Part shown: positions 25,553-33,276 of the stretch, in pieces
Position numbering within the stretch: the first letter of the stretch is position 1
How the letters are laid out: the number at the start of each line of letters is the position of its first letter
Assembly (NCBI GenBank): GCA_949425635.1
Contig: CASPWD010000012.1
Coordinates: 1 to 46,089, forward strand
Length of the DNA: 46,089 bases
Source of the DNA: an uncultured Bacilli bacterium
GTDB taxonomy: Bacteria; Bacillota_I; Bacilli_A; RF39; UBA660
Direction of reading: 5' to 3'
Made by a program: the position numbers and the translations under genes
The notes under the pieces: generated by a model
Told to the model about the DNA's origin: nothing
What the model saw: only the letters and a program-made list of their open reading frames with translations
The model's database searches: none

Positions 25553-26710
25553 GTGAGTAAATTTTTTAATATTGGCAGGGATGAACCGAATAATTCTGGT
25601 ACAATAAGTCCTAATAATATGAATGGATATTCTAATAATCAACAAGGTTATCCTTCTAATAATATGTATAATAATAATAATAATTACAATCAACAGAGTG
25701 AGACCTTTGTTTATAACTCTTATCCACAAAATCAGAGTAATTCAGATAATTATGAAAGCATGATGCAAGCTGAAAATTACATGCAAAATAATCAGATGAA
25801 TAATTACAATAATTATAATAATGTACAACAAAATTATAGTAATATGGATGTGTTAGATGAAAGTGAAGTTTTGGATGTTCAAGTTCAAACTAATATGCAG
25901 ACAAATCAAATGAATCAAAATGTAGTAGTTCAAGAACCTCAAGCCCCAGTTTTAGATCCTTTGAATAATGCGAATAATCCTGTTCCTGTAAATCCAGTTG
26001 CTCCAGTAAGTAATAATTTTGTGGAAGAAGAATTGCCATCCGATGCTAAAGCTAATTTATTTTCAGTTATTGGAATGATGTTTGGAATGATTTTGACTCC
26101 TGGGACGACGATAGTTAGTAATTCCAAAAAATATAGAAGTACAGGGAAGGCATTGACAGTTACGACATGGATAACGATTGTAACGATGTTACTTTGCATA
26201 GGGGTTAGAGTTCTAGTTGGATCATTTAATAAAACATATAGTACTATTACAGCTAGTTATAGAATTAATTTTGATTTTACTAATGTTTTAAATTTAGATA
26301 ATTATACACAGTATTTGATAGTAGCTTTTATAATATCTTTTGTAGCGATTATTATAGTTTCGTTAATTTATTATGCATCCTCTTTTTTGAATAGCAAAGG
26401 AGTTCCTTTTGGGTCATATTTGATGGTAAGTAATTTAGCTTTACAACCTTTAATTGTAGGAGTCGTGGTGCTATATCCGGTTGCTAGTTTGGTTTCTATG
26501 TATGTGGCGCTTTTAGTCCTTATATTTACTTTCTTATATTCAGTAGTGTCTTTTTTAATAGGTATAGGCGAGGTTCTTACTTTTAAAAATATTAATAGAA
26601 AAATATTATATAATGTTTTAAATTTATCAGTTATAGTTTTAATAATGATAATCATATTTATTATGTTACTTAATACAAGTGTTATAATAATGCCCGATTT
26701 ACGTTTATAG
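25553..26710 (+). CDS. Membrane protein with long Asn/Gln-rich disordered N-terminus (Yip1-like layout)
   Basis: 385 aa from the GTG at 25553, chosen because AGGAG is 10 nt upstream; the TTG at 25544 touches the Shine-Dalgarno. Residues 1-160 are low-complexity, dominated by N, Q, Y, S and M (GYSNNQQGYPSNNMYNNNNN), with no leader, so they are cytoplasmic. A proline-rich hinge (PVPVNPVAPVS) leads to a C-terminal domain of five or six helices similar in layout to Yip1-type domains. The gene at 41077 has the same architecture. Function unknown; the N/Q-rich part could drive self-association or condensate formation. Confidence 0.7.
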   Translation: MSKFFNIGRDEPNNSGTISPNNMNGYSNNQQGYPSNNMYNNNNNYNQQSETFVYNSYPQNQSNSDNYESMMQAENYMQNNQMNNYNNYNNVQQNYSNMDVLDESEVLDVQVQTNMQTNQMNQNVVVQEPQAPVLDPLNNANNPVPVNPVAPVSNNFVEEELPSDAKANLFSVIGMMFGMILTPGTTIVSNSKKYRSTGKALTVTTWITIVTMLLCIGVRVLVGSFNKTYSTITASYRINFDFTNVLNLDNYTQYLIVAFIISFVAIIIVSLIYYASSFLNSKGVPFGSYLMVSNLALQPLIVGVVVLYPVASLVSMYVALLVLIFTFLYSVVSFLIGIGEVLTFKNINRKILYNVLNLSVIVLIMIIIFIMLLNTSVIIMPDLRL

Positions 26711-26712
26711 AA

Positions 26713-26744
26713 AAAGAGTTCAACAGTTATTTGTTGAACTCTTT
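26713..26744. terminator. Strong bidirectional terminator
   Basis: AAAGAGTTCAACA (26713-26725) pairs perfectly over 13 bp with TGTTGAACTCTTT (26732-26744). Shared by the N/Q-rich gene and the convergent VanY-like gene, whose stop codon ends the right arm. Confidence 0.88.
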
Positions 26745-27300
26745 ATTTGTTATCTATTTTACTTAAATATTCCTCTAATGTTAAATCACCAATTTGCATC
26801 GCTGCTTCTTCACCAATATATCTAATGTGCCATGGTTCGTATGGGTATCCTGTGATATGTTCTTTGTTTTTGGGATATCTTAAAATGAAACCGAAGTATT
26901 TTAAAGATTTATGAATTCGTTGCCATATTTCGACTTCTTTCATTAAATCATCATTTTCTTCAATCCATATTCCATCTTTTTTTATGGAAAGATCTATGGC
27001 TTGTCCAGTATGATGTTCAGATGTTCCAGGCATGGCTACAATTTGTTCTGTATAATCTAGACCGTATTTCTTCATAAAATGTAAAAATAAGTTCTCTTGG
27101 CTTTCTAAACTACGATAGGCGCCATCAATATCTATGATAATATTATCAATTTTTAAGTGGGCTCTAAGCATTTCAAAGTGTCTAAAAGTTTCTTTTTCAA
27201 TGTATTTTGTTTCTTCTTTATAGTTTTCGTATTCAATCATTTCAAAATCTTTTAGCATATTTTCGTTGAAAAAATGCTCTTTATTTACTAATAAAATCAT
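26743..27300 (-). CDS. VanY-like D-alanyl-D-alanine carboxypeptidase (peptidase M15B), no signal peptide
   Basis: 185 aa. The M15B zinc site is complete: SEHHTGQAID supplies His97 and Asp103, and PYEPWHIRYIG supplies the catalytic Glu155 and His158. AYRSLESQENL is the usual substrate-side segment. VanY enzymes remove the terminal D-Ala from peptidoglycan stems. The odd point is the absence of any signal peptide or membrane anchor (MILLVNKEHFFNENMLKDFE). Starting at the upstream in-frame GTG (27309) would not add one either, and that GTG lies in the Shine-Dalgarno AGGTGA. It may act on cytoplasmic muropeptides, or leave by another route. Minus-strand promoter TGATATACT at 27321-27329. Confidence 0.85.
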   Translation of the reverse strand: MILLVNKEHFFNENMLKDFEMIEYENYKEETKYIEKETFRHFEMLRAHLKIDNIIIDIDGAYRSLESQENLFLHFMKKYGLDYTEQIVAMPGTSEHHTGQAIDLSIKKDGIWIEENDDLMKEVEIWQRIHKSLKYFGFILRYPKNKEHITGYPYEPWHIRYIGEEAAMQIGDLTLEEYLSKIDNK

Positions 27301-27320
27301 AAAAATCACCTAATAAACCT

Positions 27321-27329
27321 AGTATATCA
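27321..27329 (-). promoter_or_regulatory. Extended -10 promoter of the VanY-like gene
   Basis: Minus strand TGATATACT, 20 bases before the start codon. Confidence 0.55.
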
Positions 27330-27359
27330 CGATTTTTTGCTATTTTTTTAAATTTTTTG

Positions 27360-27388
27360 TTGCATTTTTTTAAAAGCCTTGGTATACT
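27360..27388 (+). promoter_or_regulatory. Distal tRNA promoter P1
   Basis: TTGCAT (27360-27365), 17-nt spacer, TATACT (27383-27388) preceded by TGG. Start near 27395, about 100 nt before tRNA-Ile. Confidence 0.65.
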
Positions 27389-27444
27389 TAACTAGTCAGT
27401 GCGAAAGAGACAAATAAAACTGATAAAAGTTTTTAAAAAAACTC

Positions 27445-27473
27445 TTGCAAAACTGATAAAAGTAAGTTAAAAT
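27445..27473 (+). promoter_or_regulatory. Proximal tRNA promoter P2
   Basis: TTGCAA (27445-27450), 17-nt spacer, TAAAAT (27468-27473). Start near 27480, about 14 nt before tRNA-Ile. A 15-nt direct repeat, AAAACTGATAAAAGT, occurs at 27416-27430 and inside P2 at 27449-27463. Confidence 0.55.
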
Positions 27474-27493
27474 AAAAAAGGCTTAAAGCAAAT

Positions 27494-27570
<77 letters not shown>

Positions 27571-27580
27571 TTTAGTTTAT

Positions 27581-27656
27581 GGCCCGTTGGTGAAGCGGTT
27601 AACACATATGCCTTTCACGCATACATGCATGGGTTCAAATCCCGTACGGGTCACCA
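27581..27656 (+). tRNA. tRNA-Glu (TTC anticodon)
   Basis: Acceptor GGCCCGT pairs with ACGGGTC (one G-U). Anticodon stem TATGC/GCATA with loop CTTTCAC (anticodon TTC). T arm GGGTTCAAATCCC; CCA encoded. 76 nt, 10 nt after tRNA-Ile, and ended by the terminator at 27668. Confidence 0.96.
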
Positions 27657-27667
27657 TTGAGATTATT

Positions 27668-27691
27668 AAGTTCACGTAAGTGAACTTTTTT
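27668..27691 (+). terminator. Terminator of the tRNA operon
   Basis: AAGTTCAC (27668-27675), loop GTAA, GTGAACTT (27680-27687), T run. Confidence 0.85.
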
Positions 27692-27702
27692 CTTTGTGTA
27701 AA

Positions 27703-27731
27703 TTGACTCTTAAAATATATTAATGTACAAT
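27703..27731 (+). promoter_or_regulatory. Promoter of the tandem HExxH operon
   Basis: TTGACT (27703-27708), 17-nt spacer, TACAAT (27726-27731). Confidence 0.65.
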
Positions 27732-27754
27732 ACATTTTGATTTGAGGTGATTTA

Positions 27755-28573
27755 ATGAGTAATATCATAAGTGGTAAAAATAGTTTTTTGATGTTTAATG
27801 ATTTTTTTAGTGAAATAGAAAAAAATGGAATTAGAGTAGAAAATATAAGTGAGTTATTAAATTTAATAATTCCACGTGATAAAGCAGGTAAGTTATTAAT
27901 AAATTATCGAGTTAAAGAAAAAGGTGTTGGTACTGCTGTATTTTCACCGAAGTTTGAAGATATTGTTATCTCTATTAATAAAATAATAGATTGGTTATCT
28001 GCTAATTCTTTACAACTTGCAGAAATGTATAAAGTAGATGATGTTGAAAAGTTGAGAAAATATTTACTTTTATTTGTAATTACACATGAATTAGAACATG
28101 GATATGAATATTTAATGGGGAAAGGGACGTATGAATCACCTTGTTCTTTAGTTAGTGAAAGTTACAGAAGCTTATTTTCGTTATTAGTGACTCCATCTTA
28201 TATCATCCCAAGACCTGTTAAAGAAGTTCGAAGAGTTGTATCATTAATTAAATATAAACAACGCGAAAATAATTTTTTGTTAGAACGAAACGCTAATATT
28301 GAAGCTTTTGATTTGTTGAGTAAGTTGGCATTGGAGAATGCTGATGAAGAGTTATATCATGCATTTTTGAATATGAAAAATTGTTTTATGTTGCAGGGAT
28401 ATGCCGATAGTACTGAAGGTAGTATTAGTGAAACTTTTAGAAATATATTAATGAGTGATAAATATAGAAAGATGAATAAAGAAAATAATTTATCTATGGA
28501 AGATAAAGTTCGTTTTGGTTTGGAAATAGATGAAGAAACAAGAGCTAAGGTTTTAAGATTTTCTTTAAAATAG
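27755..28573 (+). CDS. HExxH putative zinc metalloprotease, paralogue 1
   Basis: A 272-aa soluble protein with H111-E-L-E-H115 (FVITHELEHGYEYLMGKG) and, about 65 residues later, LLERNANIEAFDLL, whose Glu177 is a candidate third zinc ligand. The combination HExxH followed by E-x-x-A-N-x-x-A-x-x-LL resembles the ImmA/IrrE (M78) layout, with a longer insert, but I do not recognise the family. There is no signal peptide, so it works in the cytoplasm. Its paralogue starts 11 nt after it. Shine-Dalgarno GAGGTGA. Confidence 0.68.
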   Translation: MSNIISGKNSFLMFNDFFSEIEKNGIRVENISELLNLIIPRDKAGKLLINYRVKEKGVGTAVFSPKFEDIVISINKIIDWLSANSLQLAEMYKVDDVEKLRKYLLLFVITHELEHGYEYLMGKGTYESPCSLVSESYRSLFSLLVTPSYIIPRPVKEVRRVVSLIKYKQRENNFLLERNANIEAFDLLSKLALENADEELYHAFLNMKNCFMLQGYADSTEGSISETFRNILMSDKYRKMNKENNLSMEDKVRFGLEIDEETRAKVLRFSLK

Positions 28574-28584
28574 GTAGTGATATT

Positions 28585-29430
28585 ATGTCATATATTTGTA
28601 AGGATAAAGATACTTTACTTTTAATTAAGGATTTTTTGATCACATTAGATAGTAATGGTTTAAAATATGGTAATTTAAATCAAAGAGATATTTATGAATT
28701 TTTAAGGCAAATTTTACCTAGAACTTCTAATAATATAGAATTAATTTCTTGCGTAGTTAATGAAAGAGGGGATAGGACAGCTTATTTCAATCAACAACTA
28801 GAATGTATTTTTGTTAATTTGGATAAGGTTTTGGTATGGTTAAAAGATAATATAGATTATTTGTTTAATGTTACTGAAGAGTTAGAAGTTGATAGAAATA
28901 AATTAGCTAAATATTTGATGGTGTTTATTTTGGCTCATGAAGTCGAACATGGTTACCAATATTTAATTGGTAAAGAGATTGTCCTTGCTCCTTGTACATT
29001 ATTACAAAGTGCATATAGAGAGTTATTTGATTTGTTGGTAGGATTGAATGAAAGATTACCGTTTTTGAAGCAAATTAATAGAAATGTAAGAAGAAATATT
29101 TACGTTAAAAATAGAGAACAATTTCTTTTGGAGAGAAATGCTAATGTAGAAGCTTATGATTTGCTTTCTCGTTTTGCTTTATTTGTTAGCGATGAAGAAA
29201 TGTATAAATTATTTTCTTGGTTAAAGGATGGCTATGAAGGAATTGGTTATACTCAAAATAGAAAAGGTTGTTTAATAAATACTTATGATTCTTTATTTAT
29301 GAGTAGTCATTTATGGTTTAAACAAAAAGATGATATAGATTTATCTGAAGAAGAAAAAGTACGTTATGGTTTAAGAGTGACAGAAAAAACTAGAAAAAAA
29401 GTGTTGGAAAAAGCGATGGTAAATATTTGA
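28585..29430 (+). CDS. HExxH putative zinc metalloprotease, paralogue 2
   Basis: A 281-aa tandem paralogue of the preceding protein. Shared parts include H118-E-V-E-H122 (FILAHEVEHGYQYLIGKE), the APCTLLQSAYRELFDLLV region (PCSLVSESYRSLFSLLV in copy 1), LLERNANVEAYDLLSRFAL and the C-terminal LSEEEKVRYGLRV. The first 60 residues and the segment between the two motifs have diverged. Both copies keep all putative zinc ligands, which suggests both are active with different substrates. No membrane segment or signal. Operon partner of copy 1. Confidence 0.68.
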   Translation: MSYICKDKDTLLLIKDFLITLDSNGLKYGNLNQRDIYEFLRQILPRTSNNIELISCVVNERGDRTAYFNQQLECIFVNLDKVLVWLKDNIDYLFNVTEELEVDRNKLAKYLMVFILAHEVEHGYQYLIGKEIVLAPCTLLQSAYRELFDLLVGLNERLPFLKQINRNVRRNIYVKNREQFLLERNANVEAYDLLSRFALFVSDEEMYKLFSWLKDGYEGIGYTQNRKGCLINTYDSLFMSSHLWFKQKDDIDLSEEEKVRYGLRVTEKTRKKVLEKAMVNI

Positions 29431-29437
29431 TTTTAAT

Positions 29438-29465
29438 AAAGACTTTTAAAAAAAGTCTTTTTCTT
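29438..29465 (+). terminator. Rho-independent terminator
   Basis: AAAGACTTTT (29438-29447) pairs with AAAAGTCTTT (29451-29460), T-rich tail. Confidence 0.75.
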
Positions 29466-29528
29466 TGGGCGTTTACAATTTTTTTAAATTTTTATCTTAC
29501 ATAAAATATAATGAAAGGAGGGGAAATG

Positions 29529-30290
29529 ATGGCTTATCAAAGAGCATACTTTCCGATGAAAGTTATAAATTTAAGTCAAGGTTATGGAGCGAGGAGTATG
29601 ACACATAAATTGTCTTATGCATTAGATCTATCGGGAAAAGATAGTGGTAAAGATGCAGTTTATGCACCTTTTGATTGTAAAATAACAAAATTGTATCAAC
29701 CTACTAATACTAATAAAAATGCAAATACGGTTTGGTTAACTTCAACAAGAAAAGTATTATCTCCTAATGGGTACTACGGATATTTAACAATGAGTATTAC
29801 TCATCCTTCTGAAATTACTAATATGAAATTAGGAACAACATTTAAGCAAGGAGAACTTATTATGTATGAAGGAAGAACAGGTAATGCTAGTGGCAATCAT
29901 ATTCATATAGAAGTAGCTAAAGGTACTACAGCAGGTTGGTCTCGCAGAGTAAGTGGAGTTTATAGCGAATATGTTATTTTAAATAAGGTAAAACCAGAAG
30001 ATTATTTGTTTGTTAGAGAAGATTCTATAATAAAAAATACAACTTATAAAGGATATAAATATCACTTTATAAAAGAATCTGATATAACATATAAAGTAGT
30101 AGATGTGCCTAGTGAACCTTTATATATACATAAACTTCCTAATATAAGATCAAGTTCTATAATAAAAGGTGTTGGACTTAAAAATGGTGATGAAGTTATT
30201 AAATTTTATACTAGAGATAATATGGCTTATATTTATCATTATGAAATATTAGGTTATACAACAAGTAAATATTTAGAAAAGAAAAAATAA
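29529..30290 (+). CDS. M23 (LytM) peptidase domain plus C-terminal SH3-like domain, no signal peptide
   Basis: About 253 aa. The M23 fold shows HKLSYALDLSG (His26, Asp33), then THPSE (His92) and GNHIHIEV (His124, His126), the zinc and catalytic residues of LytM/lysostaphin-type peptidoglycan endopeptidases. Residues ~195-253 look like an SH3b domain (LYIHKLPNIRSSSIIKGVGL). It lacks a signal peptide, which is typical of phage endolysins that need a holin, yet no phage gene is adjacent. The start was set at ATG 29529, 7 nt from AAGGAGG; ATGs at 29511 and 29526 are less well placed. Own -10 (TATAAT, 29507-29512) and terminator. A domesticated endolysin is one reading. Confidence 0.8.
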   Translation: MAYQRAYFPMKVINLSQGYGARSMTHKLSYALDLSGKDSGKDAVYAPFDCKITKLYQPTNTNKNANTVWLTSTRKVLSPNGYYGYLTMSITHPSEITNMKLGTTFKQGELIMYEGRTGNASGNHIHIEVAKGTTAGWSRRVSGVYSEYVILNKVKPEDYLFVREDSIIKNTTYKGYKYHFIKESDITYKVVDVPSEPLYIHKLPNIRSSSIIKGVGLKNGDEVIKFYTRDNMAYIYHYEILGYTTSKYLEKKK

Positions 30291-30317
30291 GGATTTAGGA
30301 GTACTAAATCCTTTTAA
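30289..30317 (+). terminator. Terminator overlapping the stop codon
   Basis: AAGGATTTAG (30289-30298) pairs over 10 bp with CTAAATCCTT (30304-30313), then T. Confidence 0.85.
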
Positions 30318-30357
30318 CTTATAATTAATTTTTTGTATTTATAAATAGTCATTTTTA

Positions 30358-30385
30358 TGTTATTCTAATAGTATATTAGAATAAC
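30358..30385 (+). promoter_or_regulatory. Extended -10 promoter overlapped by a perfect 12-bp inverted repeat
   Basis: GTTATTCTAATA (30359-30370), spacer GTA, TATTAGAATAAC (30374-30385): 12 of 12 complementary. The left arm includes a candidate extended -10 (TGTTATTCT, 30358-30366), so the repeat covers the -10 and start point of the gene at 30398. It looks like an operator; an mRNA 5' hairpin beside the Shine-Dalgarno AGAGGTGA is the alternative. Confidence 0.55.
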
Positions 30386-30397
30386 AAGAGGTGAAGT

Positions 30398-31264
30398 ATG
30401 AACGTACTTAGTATAATTGATAAAATATATGAAAGTAGTCGTTTTGGAACATTTTTGACGGTTTCTATTATAATGTTAATAATTTTATTTTGTATTGTGT
30501 TTTTTTTAGGGGTTAAAGATAAGAAAAAAGCTAATAATAAAAAAGAAAAAATCGAGGAAGAAGTTAATGATATAACTTTTGATATGCCAGCTGAATTAGA
30601 AAATATTAAAGAGGATGTTACTTTTGAGATGCCTTCTTTAACACAAAATCTAGAAAATTTTAAAAAGAATCTTGAAGAGGAGATTCAAAAAGAAGAGATG
30701 GCGGAGGTAAGAAAAACAAGTGGTTTAATTTTGCCGAAAGAAAAGAAAACTATAAAAGTATTAGATTTAGAGAAAATCGAAGATACAGCAATACTTCCTA
30801 TAAAAAATGATTTAAAAGAAGAAAAGGGTTCTTCTGAGAAAATAGATGAAAATATAGAAGAAAATGTTGATGATGCGATAGATGATTTTTTAAATGAAAT
30901 TGGCGAAAAGAAGAATATTTTAGAAGAAAAGATATTTAAAAAAAATAAAGATTTGGAAATACCTATTTTAAAAGATGGTTTAAAATCAACTTCTTCAAAT
31001 ATTGAAATTCCTATAGTAATGGAAATGGAAACTGCTCCTGATGATGAAACTAGTAAAGAAGCTAAAAAAGATATTTCTTTTCCAGTAGAAGATAAAAAAG
31101 TTGTAAAAAAAACTATTGTAGTTTCAGGAATTGGTGACAAAAGATTTGAAAAAAAAGAGAGTATAAGAAAAGTAGATAATACTTTTGAAAATAAAGTTGA
31201 AAGTTCAAAAAAAATTAATAAAGAAGAACAATCTGGAATATATAGTACAGATGATGATTTCTAA
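30398..31264 (+). CDS. Single-pass membrane protein with long acidic/lysine-rich cytoplasmic tail
   Basis: A 288-aa protein, not recognised. Residues ~18-39 are one strong helix (TFLTVSIIMLIILFCIVFFL) followed by KDKKKANNKKEK, so by the positive-inside rule the long C-terminal tail (~245 residues) is cytoplasmic. The tail is highly charged and probably disordered or coiled. It contains a near-repeat, DVTFEMPSL and DITFDMPAEL (about residues 50-77), and other spaced short motifs (LEIPILK, IEIPIVM). That pattern suits a membrane-tethered scaffold presenting short linear motifs. It lies upstream of parE but is separated by a terminator. The 12-bp palindrome in its promoter implies specific regulation. 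Confidence 0.68.
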   Translation: MNVLSIIDKIYESSRFGTFLTVSIIMLIILFCIVFFLGVKDKKKANNKKEKIEEEVNDITFDMPAELENIKEDVTFEMPSLTQNLENFKKNLEEEIQKEEMAEVRKTSGLILPKEKKTIKVLDLEKIEDTAILPIKNDLKEEKGSSEKIDENIEENVDDAIDDFLNEIGEKKNILEEKIFKKNKDLEIPILKDGLKSTSSNIEIPIVMEMETAPDDETSKEAKKDISFPVEDKKVVKKTIVVSGIGDKRFEKKESIRKVDNTFENKVESSKKINKEEQSGIYSTDDDF

Positions 31265-31288
31265 AAAAATGCCTAAAATAAAGGGGAA

Positions 31289-31321
31289 ATTTGACATTCC
31301 AAAACGTCAAATCTCTTTTTT
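31289..31321 (+). terminator. Rho-independent terminator
   Basis: ATTTGAC (31289-31295) pairs with GTCAAAT (31306-31312), followed by a long T-rich tail. Confidence 0.7.
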
Positions 31322-31335
31322 TTTATTTATTTCTC

Positions 31336-31344
31336 TGTTATACT
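31336..31344 (+). promoter_or_regulatory. Extended -10 promoter of parE-parC
   Basis: TGTTATACT; the predicted start point near 31351 favours the ATG at 31361 over that at 31349. Confidence 0.6.
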
Positions 31345-31360
31345 AACTATGGTGAAAAAA

Positions 31361-33271
31361 ATGGCAACGACAAAATATGATGAAACATCAATAAAAATTT
31401 TAGAAGGCCTAGAGGCTGTAAGAAAAAGACCAGGTATGTATATTGGTTCTACTGATAAGAGGGGACTACATCATCTTATTTGGGAAATAGTTGATAATGC
31501 AATCGATGAAAGTATTAATGGTTATGGTGATTACATTAAGATTACTTTAAATAAAGATGGATCAGTTACAATAGAAGACCATGGCCGTGGAGTACCAACT
31601 GGTAAACACGAAAATGGAATGTCTACTCCAGAAGTTATTTATACAATTTTGCATGCTGGAGGTAAATTTGAAGAGTCAGGTTATAAAGTATCAGGAGGAT
31701 TACATGGTGTAGGTGCATCAGTAGTTAATGCTTTAAGTACAAAGATGGAAGTTACTATTTATCGTGATGGAGTTATAAGTAATATTAAGTTTGAAAATGG
31801 TGGCCATGTTGCACAAAAATTAAAGAAGATTGGTTCAACTAATAGAACTGGTACTACTGTAACATTTAGTCCAGATCCTGAGATATTTAAAAGTACTAAT
31901 TTTTCATTTACAACAATTACTGAAAGAATGCAAGAAAGTGCTTTTTTACTTAGTGGAATAACTATTGAGGTAGAAGATCAAGAAGATGGCAAAAGTGCTA
32001 AATTCTTTTATGAGAATGGTTTAATTAACTTTGTTGAATATATAAATGAAGGAAAAAAGGTTCTACATAAAGTAATTAATTTTAATGGAATTAAGCAAGG
32101 AATTGAAGTAGATATAGCACTACAATATCAAGAAGGATATAATGAAAATATTCTGTCCTTTGTAAATAATGTTAAAACTAGTGATGGTGGTTCTCATGAA
32201 ACTGGTTTTAAATCAGGTATAACTAAAGCATTCAATGATTATGCAAAAGAAAACGGGGTATTAAAAGGAAAAGATACTTCGTTTGAAGGAACGGATGTAA
32301 GAGAAGGTTTAAGTGCAGTAATTAATTTGAAGATTCCAGAAGCATTATTGCAATTCGAAGGACAAACTAAAGGTAAACTTGGTACTCCAGAAGCGAGAAC
32401 TGTTACAGAGCAAATAACTTATGAAAATATGAAGTTCTTCTTAGAAGAAAATAGAGAGATAGCTTTAACAATTGTTGAAAAAGCTAGTCGTAGTAAGGTA
32501 GCTCGTGAAGCAGCAAGAAAAGCTCGTGAAGCAGCAAGAAATGGTAAAGGTAAGGAAAAGAAAGATAAGATTTTAAGTGGAAAGCTTGCAAAAGCTACTG
32601 GTAAAGATCCTTCAAAAATGGAATTGTTCTTAGTCGAAGGAGATTCAGCCGGTGGATCAGCTAAGACTGGACGTAATAGAGAAACACAAGCAATATTGCC
32701 GTTACGTGGTAAGGTATTGAATTGTGAGAAAGCATCAAGTAATGATATTCATAGTAATGAAGAATTAAATACACTAACTTATGCAATTGGTGCTGGTATT
32801 GGAAATGATTTTGATCCTAGTGACTCTAATTATGGAAAAGTTATAATAATGACCGATGCCGATGACGATGGAGCTCATATTCAAATCTTATTATTAACAT
32901 TCTTCTATAGATTTATGAGACCTTTAATTGAAGCTGGTATGTTATATATTGCAAATCCACCTTTATATGCTCTAGATTTTGGAAAATATAAAGAATATGT
33001 AGCAACAGATGAAGAGCTTGAAGAAAGAAAGAAAACAGTTAAACAAGCTTATAAAGTACAACGTTTTAAAGGTTTAGGTGAGATGGATTCAGATGAACTT
33101 TATGATACAACAATGAATCCAGAGACAAGAAGTTTGATAAAGGTAAGTATTACTGATGCAGCATTAGCAGAAAAACGTGTATCCGTACTTATGGGAGATA
33201 AAGTAGAGCCACGTAAAGAATGGATTGAAGAAAACGTAGACTTTACATTAGAAGATAATTTTAGGAGGTAA
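31361..33271 (+). CDS. parE: DNA topoisomerase IV subunit B (ParE)
   Basis: The ATPase subunit of topoisomerase IV, which decatenates daughter chromosomes. GHKL ATPase motifs: EIVDNAIDE (Asn46), EDHGRGVP, GGLHGVGASVVNAL and the TGTTVTF strand. The TOPRIM domain has LVEGDSAGGSAK, LPLRGKVLN and TDADDDGAHI. Length of 636 aa and immediate linkage to a ParC-type subunit support ParE over GyrB. The ATG at 31361 is preceded by GGTGA; ATG 31349 lies upstream of it. The last codons (AGG AGG TAA) serve as the Shine-Dalgarno of parC. Confidence 0.93.
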   Translation: MATTKYDETSIKILEGLEAVRKRPGMYIGSTDKRGLHHLIWEIVDNAIDESINGYGDYIKITLNKDGSVTIEDHGRGVPTGKHENGMSTPEVIYTILHAGGKFEESGYKVSGGLHGVGASVVNALSTKMEVTIYRDGVISNIKFENGGHVAQKLKKIGSTNRTGTTVTFSPDPEIFKSTNFSFTTITERMQESAFLLSGITIEVEDQEDGKSAKFFYENGLINFVEYINEGKKVLHKVINFNGIKQGIEVDIALQYQEGYNENILSFVNNVKTSDGGSHETGFKSGITKAFNDYAKENGVLKGKDTSFEGTDVREGLSAVINLKIPEALLQFEGQTKGKLGTPEARTVTEQITYENMKFFLEENREIALTIVEKASRSKVAREAARKAREAARNGKGKEKKDKILSGKLAKATGKDPSKMELFLVEGDSAGGSAKTGRNRETQAILPLRGKVLNCEKASSNDIHSNEELNTLTYAIGAGIGNDFDPSDSNYGKVIIMTDADDDGAHIQILLLTFFYRFMRPLIEAGMLYIANPPLYALDFGKYKEYVATDEELEERKKTVKQAYKVQRFKGLGEMDSDELYDTTMNPETRSLIKVSITDAALAEKRVSVLMGDKVEPRKEWIEENVDFTLEDNFRR

Positions 33272-33276
33272 TTAAT

